Made by a program: the position numbers and the translations under genes. Below the pieces are notes generated by a model that did no database searches, was not told where the DNA came from, and saw only the letters and a program-made list of their open reading frames with translations. 64,000 nt of DNA from Gari tellinella (taxonomy: Eukaryota; Mollusca; Bivalvia; Cardiida; Psammobiidae): NCBI GenBank assembly GCA_922989275.2, contig OV277867.1, positions 39,670,070 to 39,734,069 on the forward strand. The letters run 5' to 3'. Of the stretch, positions 52,719 through 62,934 are shown piece by piece; the first letter of the stretch is position 1; each line of letters starts with the position of its first letter.

Positions 52719-52805
52719 TACAGTCGAACTTCGATATCTCGTTTTAACTTTGAAATACGGGTATGTTCGACAAAACTGACTTTGATATATCGAAGTTCGA
52801 CTGTA
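52719..52805. mobile_element. F-family MITE, 87 bases
   Basis: TACAGTCGAACTTCGATATC and its inverse GATATATCGAAGTTCGACTG, with TA at each end; a minimal Tc1/mariner-like MITE. Confidence 0.8.
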
Positions 52806-53008
52806 TTGTTCATTGCCAGTGAGATTTTTATGTTCCCTTATAATTGCCAATATTTTTCCGCTGATTTAAGTTGATATTTTATGACATCACAACCATGAAT
52901 CATCATCAATACCATGCTACATTAAATTTTGTTATGAGGGATAAAGAAATCTGACACAACTTGTCATTTGAGATCACAGTATTTATTTATCAAGTCTGAA
53001 AAATGTTA

Positions 53009-53261
53009 TTAACCCATTACCACTTAAATACGCTTTTTTACGCCTAAAATTTATTCCTCCACTGAAGAAAATAGTTCAAATTGATATTGTCATGAACATG
53101 TTTCACAAGAAATATTTTCTGTATTCTAGCAGATGGTAACTTAAAGCAGGCTGAAAGTAAAGCAGAATGCGCCTTAGGGCGCATTCTGCTTTTCTTTCAA
53201 CCTGCTTTAAGCGGTCACATATCTTCAAAACTAAAAACAGGATATGGGGGTAATGGGTTAA
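53009..53261 (+). mobile_element. A-family MITE
   Basis: TTAACCCATTACCACTTAAA to ATATGGGGGTAATGGGTTAA; core GCGCCTTAGGGCGC. Confidence 0.88.
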
Positions 53262-53478
53262 CCCTTTCCTTCACAGCAACACAATTTCTTGCATTTACCC
53301 TTTCCTTGTAAAAATGAGTTTCTTTGATTCTTTTTCAGCTTAGATAAAGAGGAGGCTAGAAGTACATTGGAAAGCTCTTTAGAGTCTTTACGTTAGAGAA
53401 CTTTCTGAGTTCTTTTCAGCCCACTTTAGGCAACAATCAGTCTTTAACACTAGAAACTCTATGAAGGAAACAGTTGAA
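53258..53478 (+). mobile_element. A-like element, strongly diverged, sharing TTAA with its neighbour
   Basis: TTAACCCTTTCCTTCACAGC to CTATGAAGGAAACAGTTGAA; core GAAAGCTCTTTAGAGTC is diverged. Confidence 0.5.
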
Positions 53479-53569
53479 CAGGCCAGTCTGAAAATATAAT
53501 GCAGGCCTTCGTTAAACTTAATAAATGATTTTCAAATGATTTTATGAAAAGATCTCATATGACCAAGAG

Positions 53570-53832
53570 TGCAAGATTCTTTTTTATTATATACGGTCAA
53601 ACTTGTATTTAGAGACGCTGTAAAGGCGACCAATGCAAATTAGCTACTATGTAATTCAATGTAACGGTTCAGAAGTATTCAGCTATATTCAGCTAAAATT
53701 CAGACGTCTGTTCAGCCAAAATTCAGACATTTTTTTCCATGAGGGAGAACAGCCTTCTTTTACAAGTGTGCAAGATTCTTTTTTATTACATACTGTCAAA
53801 CTTGTATTTAAAGACGCTGTAAAGGTGACCAT
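53570..53832. repeat. 60-bp direct repeats 197 bases apart
   Basis: GTGCAAGATTCTTTTTTATT, TCAAACTTGTATTTA and GACGCTGTAAAGG occur at 53570-53632 and 53767-53830. Confidence 0.75.
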
Positions 53833-53864
53833 GGAACAGCCTTTTTTTTACAAGTGATAGCTTC

Positions 53865-53945
53865 ATATAGGACAAAAGCAATGCAGAAAGCTCCAAAGGA
53901 GCTTTCTGCATTACTTCTGTTCTGCTTGAAGCAGCCACTATCATA
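53865..53945. mobile_element. G-like beta core
   Basis: GGACAAAAGCAATGCAGAAAG with inverse CTTTCTGCATTACTTCTG; the right repeat of the previous pair may be its left end. Confidence 0.6.
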
Positions 53946-54628
53946 AAAGACAGCCATTGTATCTATATTATAAAGTCATTTAGCACAAGTTTTATGGTAT
54001 AATGGAAACTTGTCAATAACCCATTTACTTCTGTGTGATTCTATCAGAGTATTCCATTGTGCTTGAATGAAGCCTTCATTATCAGAAGAAGGTCACCAAG
54101 TTCTGTTTTAGTTTAGTAATTCCACATTATTAGGTCGAGAACAGAAATTTACATGTCATGATACGACAGATAGGAATAAGATTAAGTCACTAAGTCTCTT
54201 GGCTCCTATAAGAGATGCCTTATTTGAGTAGTAGTCATACTGAGTAGAAATTCTGAAGGGTTGGACTTTCTTGATTTTACATCAATCCAGGAAATTATTG
54301 GGATTTAATTTAATGTATTTTGGGGTACTCATTTCAGACTTTCTTATTATAGAAATACAGTTTAACCAATAAACAGTATCCATTCAGAAGAGAAATAATT
54401 TGCAGACCTATTTGAAAGAGTTCTGCTTAATCTTGTAGGAGTTTTCTGCATTACGTTTTTTTCTGCAATTAGTTGCTGTCTCTATATAAAACTTTTTATT
54501 CCTCCTTTTTGGTCATCATCAGCACCTCATGTATGGAAATACAATTGACTTATAGGAATCTACTACCATCTAGTTAACAACATTACAGACAACACTGAGA
54601 GAACACTCAGCTTCCCTGTTCAGCTCAC
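53946..54628. other. mostly unique AT-rich stretch
   Basis: GGAGTTTTCTGCATTACG near 54438 is a beta-core arm; no gene or complete element seen. Confidence 0.4.
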
Positions 54629-55251
54629 TCAACCAATTACTCAATAAATACGCCTTTTTATGTCTCTAATTATGTCTATACTTAGGTTGGTTTGGTTTGG
54701 TTTGGCTTGTTTGTTAACATTCATTTCTGCCACCTATGGACTAATTGGACACCCAAGAGAAAATGCCCTACTCTCTTTGTCAACACTCGGAGTTCTCTGG
54801 AGGATTCATTTTTTCGGATACCAAGTGTAAAGCACTGATACATCAGACCTCAGTTTATAAAGTCTCATCAGAAGGACCTGGTCCTGCGGTGGATCAAACT
54901 CACTACCCCTGGTATCGTAGTCAAGTGCGTTGCCATTGAACCATTTATACTGGTCTCTCAGTAACACTTAAATTAAAGAAAACAGTCCCCACCTAGTATG
55001 TCCTGATAATAAAACACAGAATATATTTCCAGATGGTAGCTTAATGCAGGTTGAAAGTAAAGCAAAATACTCCTTAAGGAGTATTCTGCTTTACTTTCAA
55101 ACTGTTGTAAGGTTCTATCTTAAAAATACTTGAAATGCCTTTCATGGCTCATTTCCAAAGTTTCCAAACTGACTTTAAACTGAGGGCTACTTTCCTTAGT
55201 GTAAGAATAATAAGAAGCATTAAAAGGCAAGTTTATGGAGTGATGGGTTAA
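54629..55251 (+). mobile_element. A-family MITE hosting a SINE
   Basis: TCAACCAATTACTCAATAAA to TTATGGAGTGATGGGTTAA; beta core with ACTCCTTAAGGAGT. The body is interrupted from about 54680 to 54950. Confidence 0.7.
54683..54950 (-). mobile_element. tRNA-derived SINE, second type
   Basis: Minus strand: TGGTTCAATGGCAACGCAC (box A-like) and GAGTTTGATCCACC (box B-like), a body without the Meta-domain-like tail, and a 3' AACC microsatellite (GGTTTGGTTTGG on plus at 54685). No target duplication was identified. Confidence 0.65.
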
Positions 55252-55275
55252 ATTTTCAAAACCAAAGCTCACATA

Positions 55276-55466
55276 CTAACTCTTATCCTGCCGCAATATC
55301 CTCTGCTTTGAAATTATTGTCTGCAAAATTTATAAAACTCAGATTTCTGCATGTTTAAATTGCAGAGTGTCAAATAGTTTAGACCTAGATGATAGATGAA
55401 GCACTACATGGCATCTGATCTGCCAGGGTCCATACTGTTTGCAAACATCAGTAAGGTCTTGATTGA
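55276..55466. mobile_element. C-family MITE, decayed
   Basis: TAACTCTTATCCTGCCGC left end; AATAGTTTAGACCTAGATG and CATACTGTTTGCAAAC. Confidence 0.5.
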
Positions 55467-55491
55467 CAGGAAAAAATTAAACTCTTATCAC

Positions 55492-55684
55492 CAGGCTCCA
55501 GACAAGGGGAGTATTTTGAAAACTAAAATCTTTATTTTTGCTTTAAACCCTATGGTGTCACTACTCAATAGAATCGTCTCAAAGAGACGATTCTAATGAG
55601 TAGTAACACCATACGTTTTGGTGCTACAATGAGTGGGAAAATGTTGGATTTGTTTGGTTAACTCAACCCTTATCTGGAGCCCTG
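55492..55684. mobile_element. E-family MITE
   Basis: CAGGCTCCAGACAAGGGGAG to CCCTTATCTGGAGCCCTG; core ATAGAATCGTCTCAAAGAG with inverse. Confidence 0.85.
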
Positions 55685-55691
55685 ATATCAT

Positions 55692-55886
55692 GCTAACCAC
55701 GAAATAGTGATTACCAAAATACAAACAGTTTGATCTTTGTTTAACTTGGCATTGAATCTGGAAACAAACTGTTTGACACTCTGATTCTATTTTGAAACGA
55801 ACATTTAGCAAAAAAATAATTTTAGAACATTAGCAGATGACAATAATTGTTGCAAACCAGAATATTAGTGAGCATTCAAAGAGTTA
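55692..55886. mobile_element. C-family MITE, diverged
   Basis: AACAGTTTGATCTTTG and AATCTGGAAACAAACTG; right end GAGCATTCAAAGAGTTA. Confidence 0.6.
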
Positions 55887-55895
55887 CGGTACTAA

Positions 55896-56145
55896 TTAAC
55901 TCTTTCCTCCCTAAAACATTAAATGAACAATTCCTATTTCCATTTTGGTATAGTCCATTTCTGACTTTTAAGGGTTGTTTTTGTCAATGTTTGGCATTAT
56001 TACAAACAGTGAAGACCCTGATCAGAGGGCTCCTTTCGGAGCCCTCTGATCTGGGTCTTCACTGTTTGCATAGGACAAGTGTATTATTCACATGTACACT
56101 GTTTGAAAACGACGCCTATATGCGGGACTAGGGTTCAAAGGGTTA
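55896..56145 (-). mobile_element. B-family MITE, near-perfect hairpin
   Basis: TTAACTCTTTCCTCCCTAAA to GACTAGGGTTCAAAGGGTTAA-type end; AACAGTGAAGACCCTGATC with AGGGCTCCTTTCGGAGCCCT. Confidence 0.88.
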
Positions 56146-56157
56146 AATGATGTAATG

Positions 56158-56372
56158 AAAACATGTCAATTAGAGTGTTTCTGTGTAGAGAGGTCCCGAG
56201 ACTGAAATATAAGCAATAGTAATAGCGGGTATTTTTGTTATTAAAATATGTCAATTAGAGCAGTTTCTGTGTTTAGTGCTCCCTAGACTGGCATATAAGC
56301 AATAGTTATATAGCGGGTAAGGAATTTTGCTATTAAAATATGTAAATTAGAGCATTTCTGTGTTTTGTTATA
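56158..56372 (+). repeat. 85-92-bp tandem repeat, about 2.4 units
   Basis: ATGTCAATTAGAG at 56163 and 56248, and ATGTAAATTAGAG at 56340. Units share TTTCTGTGT, ATATAAGCAATAGT and TAGCGGGTA. Confidence 0.85.
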
Positions 56373-56551
56373 TATGCATTAAATTTTCATAATTATTCCA
56401 TGCTTGTTCTGTGTTGAAACTGTATGTGACATAAGTTGGTTTTCCTATAAGTAAATTATTACTTTTGTGTGGTTAATTTATAATGTGCAAAAGCCATTAT
56501 TTACAAACTGTTTTATTTGTTTTAAAAAGTGTGCAGTCAATCTTGTCTTAA

Positions 56552-56795
56552 TTAACACATTACCTCATAGTCTGTTTCTAGTTTTGAAGATATATATATG
56601 GTTGAAAGTAAAGCAGAATGCGCCTTAAGGCCCATTCTGCTTTACTTTCAGCCTGCTTTAAACTGTTATCTGCTAGAGTATAGAAAATATTTCTTATGAC
56701 TTTTATTTGTGACAGTATAATTTGGAACTGTATTTCCTTCAGTAGAGGAATTAATTAAAGGCGTAAAAAGTCGTATTTGTGGGGAAATGGTTTAA
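56552..56795 (-). mobile_element. A-family MITE
   Basis: TTAACACATTACCTCATAGT to TTGTGGGGAAATGGTTTAA; the left core arm is shortened. Confidence 0.8.
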
Positions 56796-56819
56796 GCCGC
56801 TACATAAAAGACATTGTTT

Positions 56820-57042
56820 TTAACTCTCTGCATGCTCGGTAACTTCTTCGTCTGCAACAATTGTCATCTGCTACTGTTCTAAAAATAGATTTAAAAAAAA
56901 AAAATTGTTTCAAAACAGGATCAGAATGTCAAAGAGTTTGGATCCTTATGAGATGCCGCGTTAAGATGTGTCTCATCAGGATCCATACTGTTTGCAAAGG
57001 TTATTATGGTTTCATCCCTACTACCGGTATGCTATGAGTTGA
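56820..57042. mobile_element. C-family MITE
   Basis: TTAACTCTCTGCATGCTCGG to GGTATGCTATGAGTTGA; AAGAGTTTGGATCCTTATG and inverse. Confidence 0.75.
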
Positions 57043-57084
57043 GAGCAGAGTGTTTAATTATTTACTTTTGTCCCAATTTCTAAA

Positions 57085-57182
57085 GCCGGAAAAAAGTACT
57101 GCAGGAAGCACCTATACTTCTGTAATGTACAAGATTTTTCTGCATTACTTTATCCTGCATTAAATGGTCACCTGTCTTACAA
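57085..57182. mobile_element. G-like beta core, decayed
   Basis: AAAAGTACTGCAGGAAGC and TCTGCATTACTTTATCCTGC, TTAAATGGTCACCTG. Confidence 0.5.
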
Positions 57183-57542
57183 GACCGCTGTGTTTGTCCT
57201 TAATTGGTTGCTTAATACATCTTTGGCAGTAATTATATATGAATGTCAGTGCATATGTACATAAAATGTAGTGCAGGCCCATCTGAGTTGACACTGTTTT
57301 AATTATGCTAGGCATTAATTAGTTAAAGCCGTAGGCTGCATATGTTAAAAGGTTAAAACCCTAAGTAAAATATCTCAGGTCTTTGCTATGCGTTGTACCA
57401 GCAGAAAAACGACACGACATAACATTATATCCTAGAAGATTGATTACAACAGGTTTTTAAGGCCTCCGTCACCAAAGCGCAACTATTCGCAACAGTGCAT
57501 TACATACATACATGGACTGCATATCATAGCTCAACGTAAGGC
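57183..57542. other. unique-looking stretch
   Basis: No exon-like ORF, repeat or RNA gene seen. Confidence 0.4.
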
Positions 57543-57664
57543 TAGAACTTCAAATTTCTAACATTTTTATGTCTCCACAAAACTCTACGTTGTGATTATC
57601 TCACTAGAACTGTCTCAACAAGCCAATTCTAGTGAGTAGTCACACCATAGGGTTTGATGGAGAT
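57543..57664. mobile_element. E-family core and right part
   Basis: ATCTCACTAGAACTGTCTC with inverse AATTCTAGTGAGTAGTC; the ends are not preserved. Confidence 0.5.
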
Positions 57665-57667
57665 AAC

Positions 57668-58163
57668 TTAATCTTTTACCCCATAGCCGGTTTCTAATTT
57701 TGAAAAATAGGTCACCACTTAAAGCAGGTTGAAAGTAAAGCAGAATGCGTCAGGCACATTCTGCTTTACTTTCAGCCTTCTTTAACCCATTACCCCACAG
57801 CCTTTTTCTAGTTTTGAAAACAGGTTACCAATTAAAGCAGGTTGAAAGTAAAGCAGAATGTGCCTTAAGGTGCATTCTGCTTTACTTTCAGCCTGCTTTA
57901 AGCTACCATCTGCTAGGGATATAGAAAATATTTCTTTTGGTTCATGTTTATGACTGTATTAATTGTAACTATTTTCTTCAGTGAAGGAATGAATTAAAGG
58001 CGTGAAAAAGGTGTATTTATGGGGTAATGGGTTAAGCTATCATCTGCTAGAAAACATTTCATATTATAATTATTCATGACTGTATAAAAAGTGGAACTAA
58101 TTTTTTCAGCGCAGGAATAAATGAAAGGCGTGAAAATGCGTTATCTATGGAGTAATGGGTTAA
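57668..58163 (-). mobile_element. A-family MITE hosting another A element
   Basis: TTAATCTTTTACCCCATAGC to CTATGGAGTAATGGGTTAA. The insert lies at the TTAA of the CTTCTTTAAGCTATC stem. Confidence 0.82.
57782..58035 (-). mobile_element. A-family MITE (inner)
   Basis: TTAACCCATTACCCCACAGC to TTATGGGGTAATGGGTTAA; core GTGCCTTAAGGTGC. Confidence 0.88.
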
Positions 58164-58669
58164 AGAGAAAATGTTGGGAGTGTTCAATTTTCTCACTCTT
58201 AACCGGAGCCTTTTTGCCTTTTGCAGTAGGTACAAGTGATAGAGGAATGTAGGAAGAACAAATGTCTCTATTTCTATTACCAAAGCTTAAATGGAAAAGG
58301 TTTTGTAAAAACAAACATCTTCTTTACATTAGCTAAACACCAGGTACAGTTTCACCTTTTGAATAAGCTAAAATTTAATTGTGGGTGCTGTATACTGATG
58401 GTGTTTTTATTTTTTATAAAACAGGGCAGATCTTGATCAGAAAGCTCCTGAAAATCAGAGTCTACATTGTTTTTTCTAGAGGTTCTGTTACACAAATTTA
58501 GTATGCATGCACTCTTTTCTTGGATTTTTTTTTATTTATTTTATAAGCCAATGAAATAGTTCAGATAATAGATGTTCATTGTGGGTAAAGTTTTATATAT
58601 ATATGGTTATTCAACAAAAGGGTTAATATTAAAGTCCCAAAAAAAGCTGGTTTTAAAAGCTTTAATGAC

Positions 58670-58860
58670 CAGTCTCAAGATAAGGGGAGTATTTCAAAAT
58701 CTATAATCTGTATTTCTACTTTAAACCCAATGGTGTCACTACTCATTAGAATCGTCTCTTCGAAACGATTCTAATGAGTAGTAACACTATAGGATTAGGT
58801 GCTAAAATAAGTGTGAAAATGTTGTATTTGTGCAGTTCACTCCCTCTTATCTGGAGCCCT
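58670..58860. mobile_element. E-family MITE
   Basis: CAGTCTCAAGATAAGGGGAG to CCCTCTTATCTGGAGCCCTG; perfect core ATTAGAATCGTCTCTTCG. AATGAC occurs on both flanks. Confidence 0.85.
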
Positions 58861-58905
58861 GAATGACTAAAATGAGCTTGTTTCAATAAAAATTTATATC
58901 AGAAC

Positions 58906-59068
58906 ACCAAATAATGGGAGTATTTCAAAAACTAAAATCTTTATTTGTGCATTTAACCCTATGGTGTCACTACTCTTCGAGATGATTCTAATGAGTATAA
59001 CACCATAGGATTTGGTGCTAAAATTAGTGAAATAATGTTCAGTTTACTCCCTATTATCTGGAGTGCCC
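58906..59068. mobile_element. E-family MITE, core shortened
   Basis: CCAAATAATGGGAGTATTTC to ACTCCCTATTATCTGGAG; part of the central hairpin is deleted. Confidence 0.7.
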
Positions 59069-59422
59069 TTATATTATGTTGTCAAACGAGAGTTCATTTT
59101 AATAAATATGATCAAATTTGGCTTGTTGTATTCTGTTTTTTACTATCTGGGTAAAAAAAGCATGTATATGAGAAATTATAGAAGGCGTAAAAGCATGATG
59201 TTTTTGTGTCTAACCATAATTACATGTAATCCATTTCCATTTCCATTACTGCACCCAGGGCATTAAGCCTCCATCAGTGATATTTGTTACAGTACTTTCA
59301 TTAACAAATTGGTTTCCGTAGCTAAGAGGTCAAGGTCGTTTAGTAATTAATTTATTATATACAGTTCAACCTATTTGAAGTAGCCATTTAAAAAGAACAT
59401 GAATCTGTAGTCATGCATAAGT
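59069..59422. other. unique-looking stretch
   Basis: A 67-codon plus-strand ORF lies here without family similarity; nothing else seen. Confidence 0.35.
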
Positions 59423-59642
59423 TTAACCCATTACTCCATAACCTATTTATAGTTTTTTTTACACATGTGACTTCTTTAAGCAGGTTGACTTCCAGACTGC
59501 TTTAAGCTAACATCTGCTAGAATATAGAATTTTTTTCTGATGATAAATATTCATGACTGTATAAAATGGAACTATTTTCTTCAGCGGAGGAATATATTAA
59601 AGGCATACAACAGAAACAGGCTCTGTGGTAATTATTGATTAA
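59423..59642 (-). mobile_element. A-family MITE, core mostly deleted
   Basis: TTAACCCATTACTCCATAAC left end, AAGCAGGTTGACTTCCAGAC collapsed core, GGCTCTGTGGTAATTATTG right end. Confidence 0.7.
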
Positions 59643-59793
59643 AACTCTGAGAACTATGTCACTTCTAAACTATTACATTGGCTATAAAAGATAAGGATTT
59701 TTTGCTCACCCAGAGAAGAGTGCAGACTCACGTCAGACAGTGAGTGGGAGGGGGATTACAGTATTTCATTTATTAATATTTTGATAAGCTCAG

Positions 59794-59972
59794 CAGAGCT
59801 CCAGATAAGGGGAGTATTTCGAAAACTAAAATCTTTATTTCTGCTTTAAACCCTATGGTGTCACTACTCATTAGAATCGTTCTAATGAGTAGTAACACCA
59901 TAGGATTTAGTGCTACAATGAGCAAGAAAATGCTAGATTTGTTCAGTTCACTCACCCTTATTTGGAGCCCTG
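59794..59972. mobile_element. E-family MITE with possible 8-bp target duplication
   Basis: CAGAGCTCCAGATAAGGGG to ACCCTTATTTGGAGCCCTG. Flanks AAGCTCAG and AAGCTGTC share their first five bases. Confidence 0.82.
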
Positions 59973-60541
59973 AAGCTGTCACTCCTACATGGGCACCACC
60001 TTTCAGGTAATTAACCTACTTGTGTTGATAAAGGCTGTCTACATCTCGACTAATTCTGTGATATTTATGCTTGCATCTATACCAATTATTATTTGAGATT
60101 CAGTAATATTTATATTCTTGTAACAATCTATTCAGTGATTATCTACGCCGTAGTCTAGACCATTTATAATATAAGAGTGAATACAGTGATGTTTATTTTT
60201 TAAAAAACGACCATAATTAATAGTTATTCAACTTAATTGGTTGAAATCATGGAATTCTTTCACTAAAACATCACAGCCCTTTTGTCAACTACATTAAATT
60301 TTGTACAAAGTTGATCCGTATTTTGTTTCAACTTAATTGCATTTATGAGTATGTGTTTAACATTTTTTAAAAACATCGAACTCAACTAGAACATTTTGAC
60401 AATACATGTAATGTACTTAGATACAAAAATAGAATATCTACTAGATTACATTTTGAGTTTATCATTGTCAAATGCCTGCAGAGTTCTTGGCAATACAAAG
60501 ACTGTAAACATTCTGGAATAACCTAAAGTTGCATTTTACCC
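59973..60541. other. unique-looking AT-rich stretch
   Basis: No gene or repeat recognised. Confidence 0.4.
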
Positions 60542-60763
60542 TTAACTCTTTGCATGCTAGCGGCGGATATATCCGCCACAGTGATTACCTTTGCAAACAG
60601 TTTGGATCCAGATAAGACACCACATTATGATCCTCATCAGGATCCAAACTGTTTGACACTCTGACCCTGTATTGAAAGAAAATGAGAAAATTCTATTTTT
60701 AAAACAATAGCAGACGACAATTGTTGCAGACAATTTTTTTTTACCCAGCATGCAAAGAGTAAG
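60542..60763. mobile_element. C-family MITE
   Basis: TTAACTCTTTGCATGCTAGC to CCCAGCATGCAAAGAGTAA; AACAGTTTGGATCCAGATA and inverse. Confidence 0.82.
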
Positions 60764-60771
60764 GCATTTTC

Positions 60772-60924
60772 CTTTACTGTCAAATTTGTGTTAAGTCACC
60801 ACTGACTGGAGCATTGTAATCTTCAAAGACAGGTGACTGCTTAATGCAGGGGCAAAAGTAATGCCGAAAGCTCATTTCAGAGCTTTCTGCATTACTTTTG
60901 TCGGTGCATTATGCTGTCACCTAT
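60772..60924. mobile_element. G-like beta core
   Basis: TGCAGGGGCAAAAGTAATGC with inverse GCATTACTTTTGTCGGTGC, flanked by GACAGGTGACTGCTTAA; the ends are eroded. Confidence 0.6.
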
Positions 60925-60958
60925 TATAGACTTTAAGTCTAATGTTATCACTGTTCCT

Positions 60959-61171
60959 TTAACCCTTAGCCCGCCAAATAAATTGTCGTCTGCTATATTT
61001 CTCTTTTGCTTCAAGTTTCAAAGTGCTTCAAAGTTGCTCAAAATTGCTGAAATGTTGTCTGAGTGTCAAACAGCTTGGATCCGGATGAGACGCCGAGTTA
61101 CTCGGCGTCTCATCCGGATCCAAGCTGTTTGCATATGGAGCTATAGTCGTGAGTGGCAGGCTAAGGGTTAA
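60959..61171 (+). mobile_element. L-family MITE
   Basis: TTAACCCTTAGCCCGCCAAA to GGCAGGCTAAGGGTTAA; perfect hairpin with CGCCGAGTTACTCGGCG. Confidence 0.93.
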
Positions 61172-61540
61172 TACAAGTTCAAATGTACTATGAAAGTATG
61201 AAAATTGAGTTAATTATTTGGGCTATGGGTAATTAGTATTTGTGCTGTATGCTTGGTTTTAGTCGCATAATTGGATATATACTTCCATACAAGGATGCTT
61301 AATTACGATACATGAGTGCGATATACTATAATTAGGGTTTAATCTATTGTATTTCCATACATGTGGCTATAGAATGTACGTAATTATCCCGAGCTATATG
61401 CATTACAACAGCTATAGCTGCTTTATACTGTAGCTAAACGTTTCAAAAGATATCTAATATACATGGCTGAAATCTTCCCCCATAACAAACTTGTGATCCA
61501 AGTGGAATACAAAATTGACTATACAATTTACTATAGATCT
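61172..61540. other. unique-looking AT-rich stretch
   Basis: Nothing recognised on either strand. Confidence 0.4.
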
Positions 61541-61692
61541 AGTAAAGCCCTATTTTACGACCATATCAAGGAGATGAAGACAGGGATTAAAGACAGGTGG
61601 CAGCTTATAGCAGGATGAAAAGTAAAGCAGAAAGCTTCCAAAGGAAGCTTTCTGCTTTACTTTCATCCTGCTCTAAGCAACCACCTGACACA
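61541..61692. mobile_element. G-like MITE
   Basis: AGCCCTATTTTACGACCAT left; near-perfect GATGAAAAGTAAAGCAGAAA hairpin with AAGCTTCCAAAGGAAGCTT apex. Confidence 0.7.
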
Positions 61693-61966
61693 GGCACCGG
61701 AAAACAAACATTTTATTGAGTATTCATAAAAAGGAGGTTATTCTGTTTATTATACACAATCTGCTCCTATTTCAGTGGGTATTAAATGAAACTATTAACA
61801 CATAAAACATCTGTGGTATAAAATATCACCCTGTATCCCAATAGAATATATGGTAAAACCCTTCAATGCATGATTTCCACAGGGATTATACACCAACTCT
61901 ATAATAAAATAACTCATCTTTCATCTTTCATCAATCATTCCAGTTATGCCTTACTTTCCCACTTAA

Positions 61967-62161
61967 CAGGGCTTCCAGATTAGAGGGAGTAAACTGAACA
62001 AATCCAACATTTTTTCTCACTGGTTTCAGCGCCAAATCCTATGTTGTCACTACTCATTAGAATCGTCTCGAAGAGACGATCCAAATGAGTAGTCACACCA
62101 TAGGGTTTAATGCAGAAATAAAGTTTTAGTTTCTGAAATACTCCCCTTATCTGGAGCCCTG
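61967..62161. mobile_element. E-family MITE
   Basis: CAGGGCTTCCAGATTAGAGG to CCCCTTATCTGGAGCCCTG; core ATTAGAATCGTCTCGAAG. Confidence 0.85.
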
Positions 62162-62171
62162 CTGAATTATG

Positions 62172-62245
62172 ATATTTACAAACAGTGCAGAGCCAGAATG
62201 AGACCACAGGCATGGCCTCTAAGTAGGGTCTACACTGCTTGATTC
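62172..62245. mobile_element. decayed alpha core
   Basis: TTTACAAACAGTGCAGAGCC and AGTAGGGTCTACACTGC. Confidence 0.5.
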
Positions 62246-62267
62246 AATATTATCAGTATAGATCAGA

Positions 62268-62408
62268 AAGGTCCCACTACTATAACCACTTAATGCTGAT
62301 AATGTTTAAGTCAGGTGGCAGCTCAAAGCAATGGAAGTCAAGCAGAATGCTCCTAATAAGGGGCTTTCTATTTTACTTTCATTGTTTTAAGCTGTCACCT
62401 GCCTTATA
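62268..62408. mobile_element. G-like MITE
   Basis: GGTCCCACTACTATAACCAC left; GTCAAGCAGAATGCTCC and GGGCTTTCTATTTTACTTTC. Confidence 0.6.
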
Positions 62409-62580
62409 ACAACAATACCATGACTTCATTTACATGGTTAAAATAGCAGGAATATACTGTAGATAAATATTTGCTAGTTGTCAATAAAACATTAATTTTG
62501 TTAATAGAATCTTCCAAATGACAAAACGAAAGAATGAACTGACAGTTTTTATGGCATAAACTGGATTTAATACACATGAT

Positions 62581-62657
62581 TGCTTAAAGCTGGTTTAAAG
62601 CAAAGCAGAAAGCTAATTAAGCAGCTTTCTGCTTTGCTGTAAGCCAGCTTTAGGCAT
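62581..62657. mobile_element. beta-type hairpin, compact
   Basis: TGCTTAAAGCTGGTTTAAAG with inverse, apex GAAAGCTAATTAAGCAGCTTTC. Confidence 0.6.
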
Positions 62658-62934
62658 TGTGGTTTCAAAATTACAAGCCAGAACAAACCAAGAACAAAAT
62701 ATTTCTTGATCTTGGTCTACATTATCTGTAAATCCCATTCAACCAAAATCCTACACTGAAAGGGTACCCATATGTGGCTGATGCTATCGCACATCAAAAG
62801 CAGTAGCTCCAGATTATAAAGATCTGACCAGGGGAAAATGAGGCAAGCTCAGCAGACATATTTGTCAAAATCTGGAAGCTATGGATATTTAGACAAAGAT
62901 TCCAACTTCTGTCATGTAATTGCTATGAGGAACT

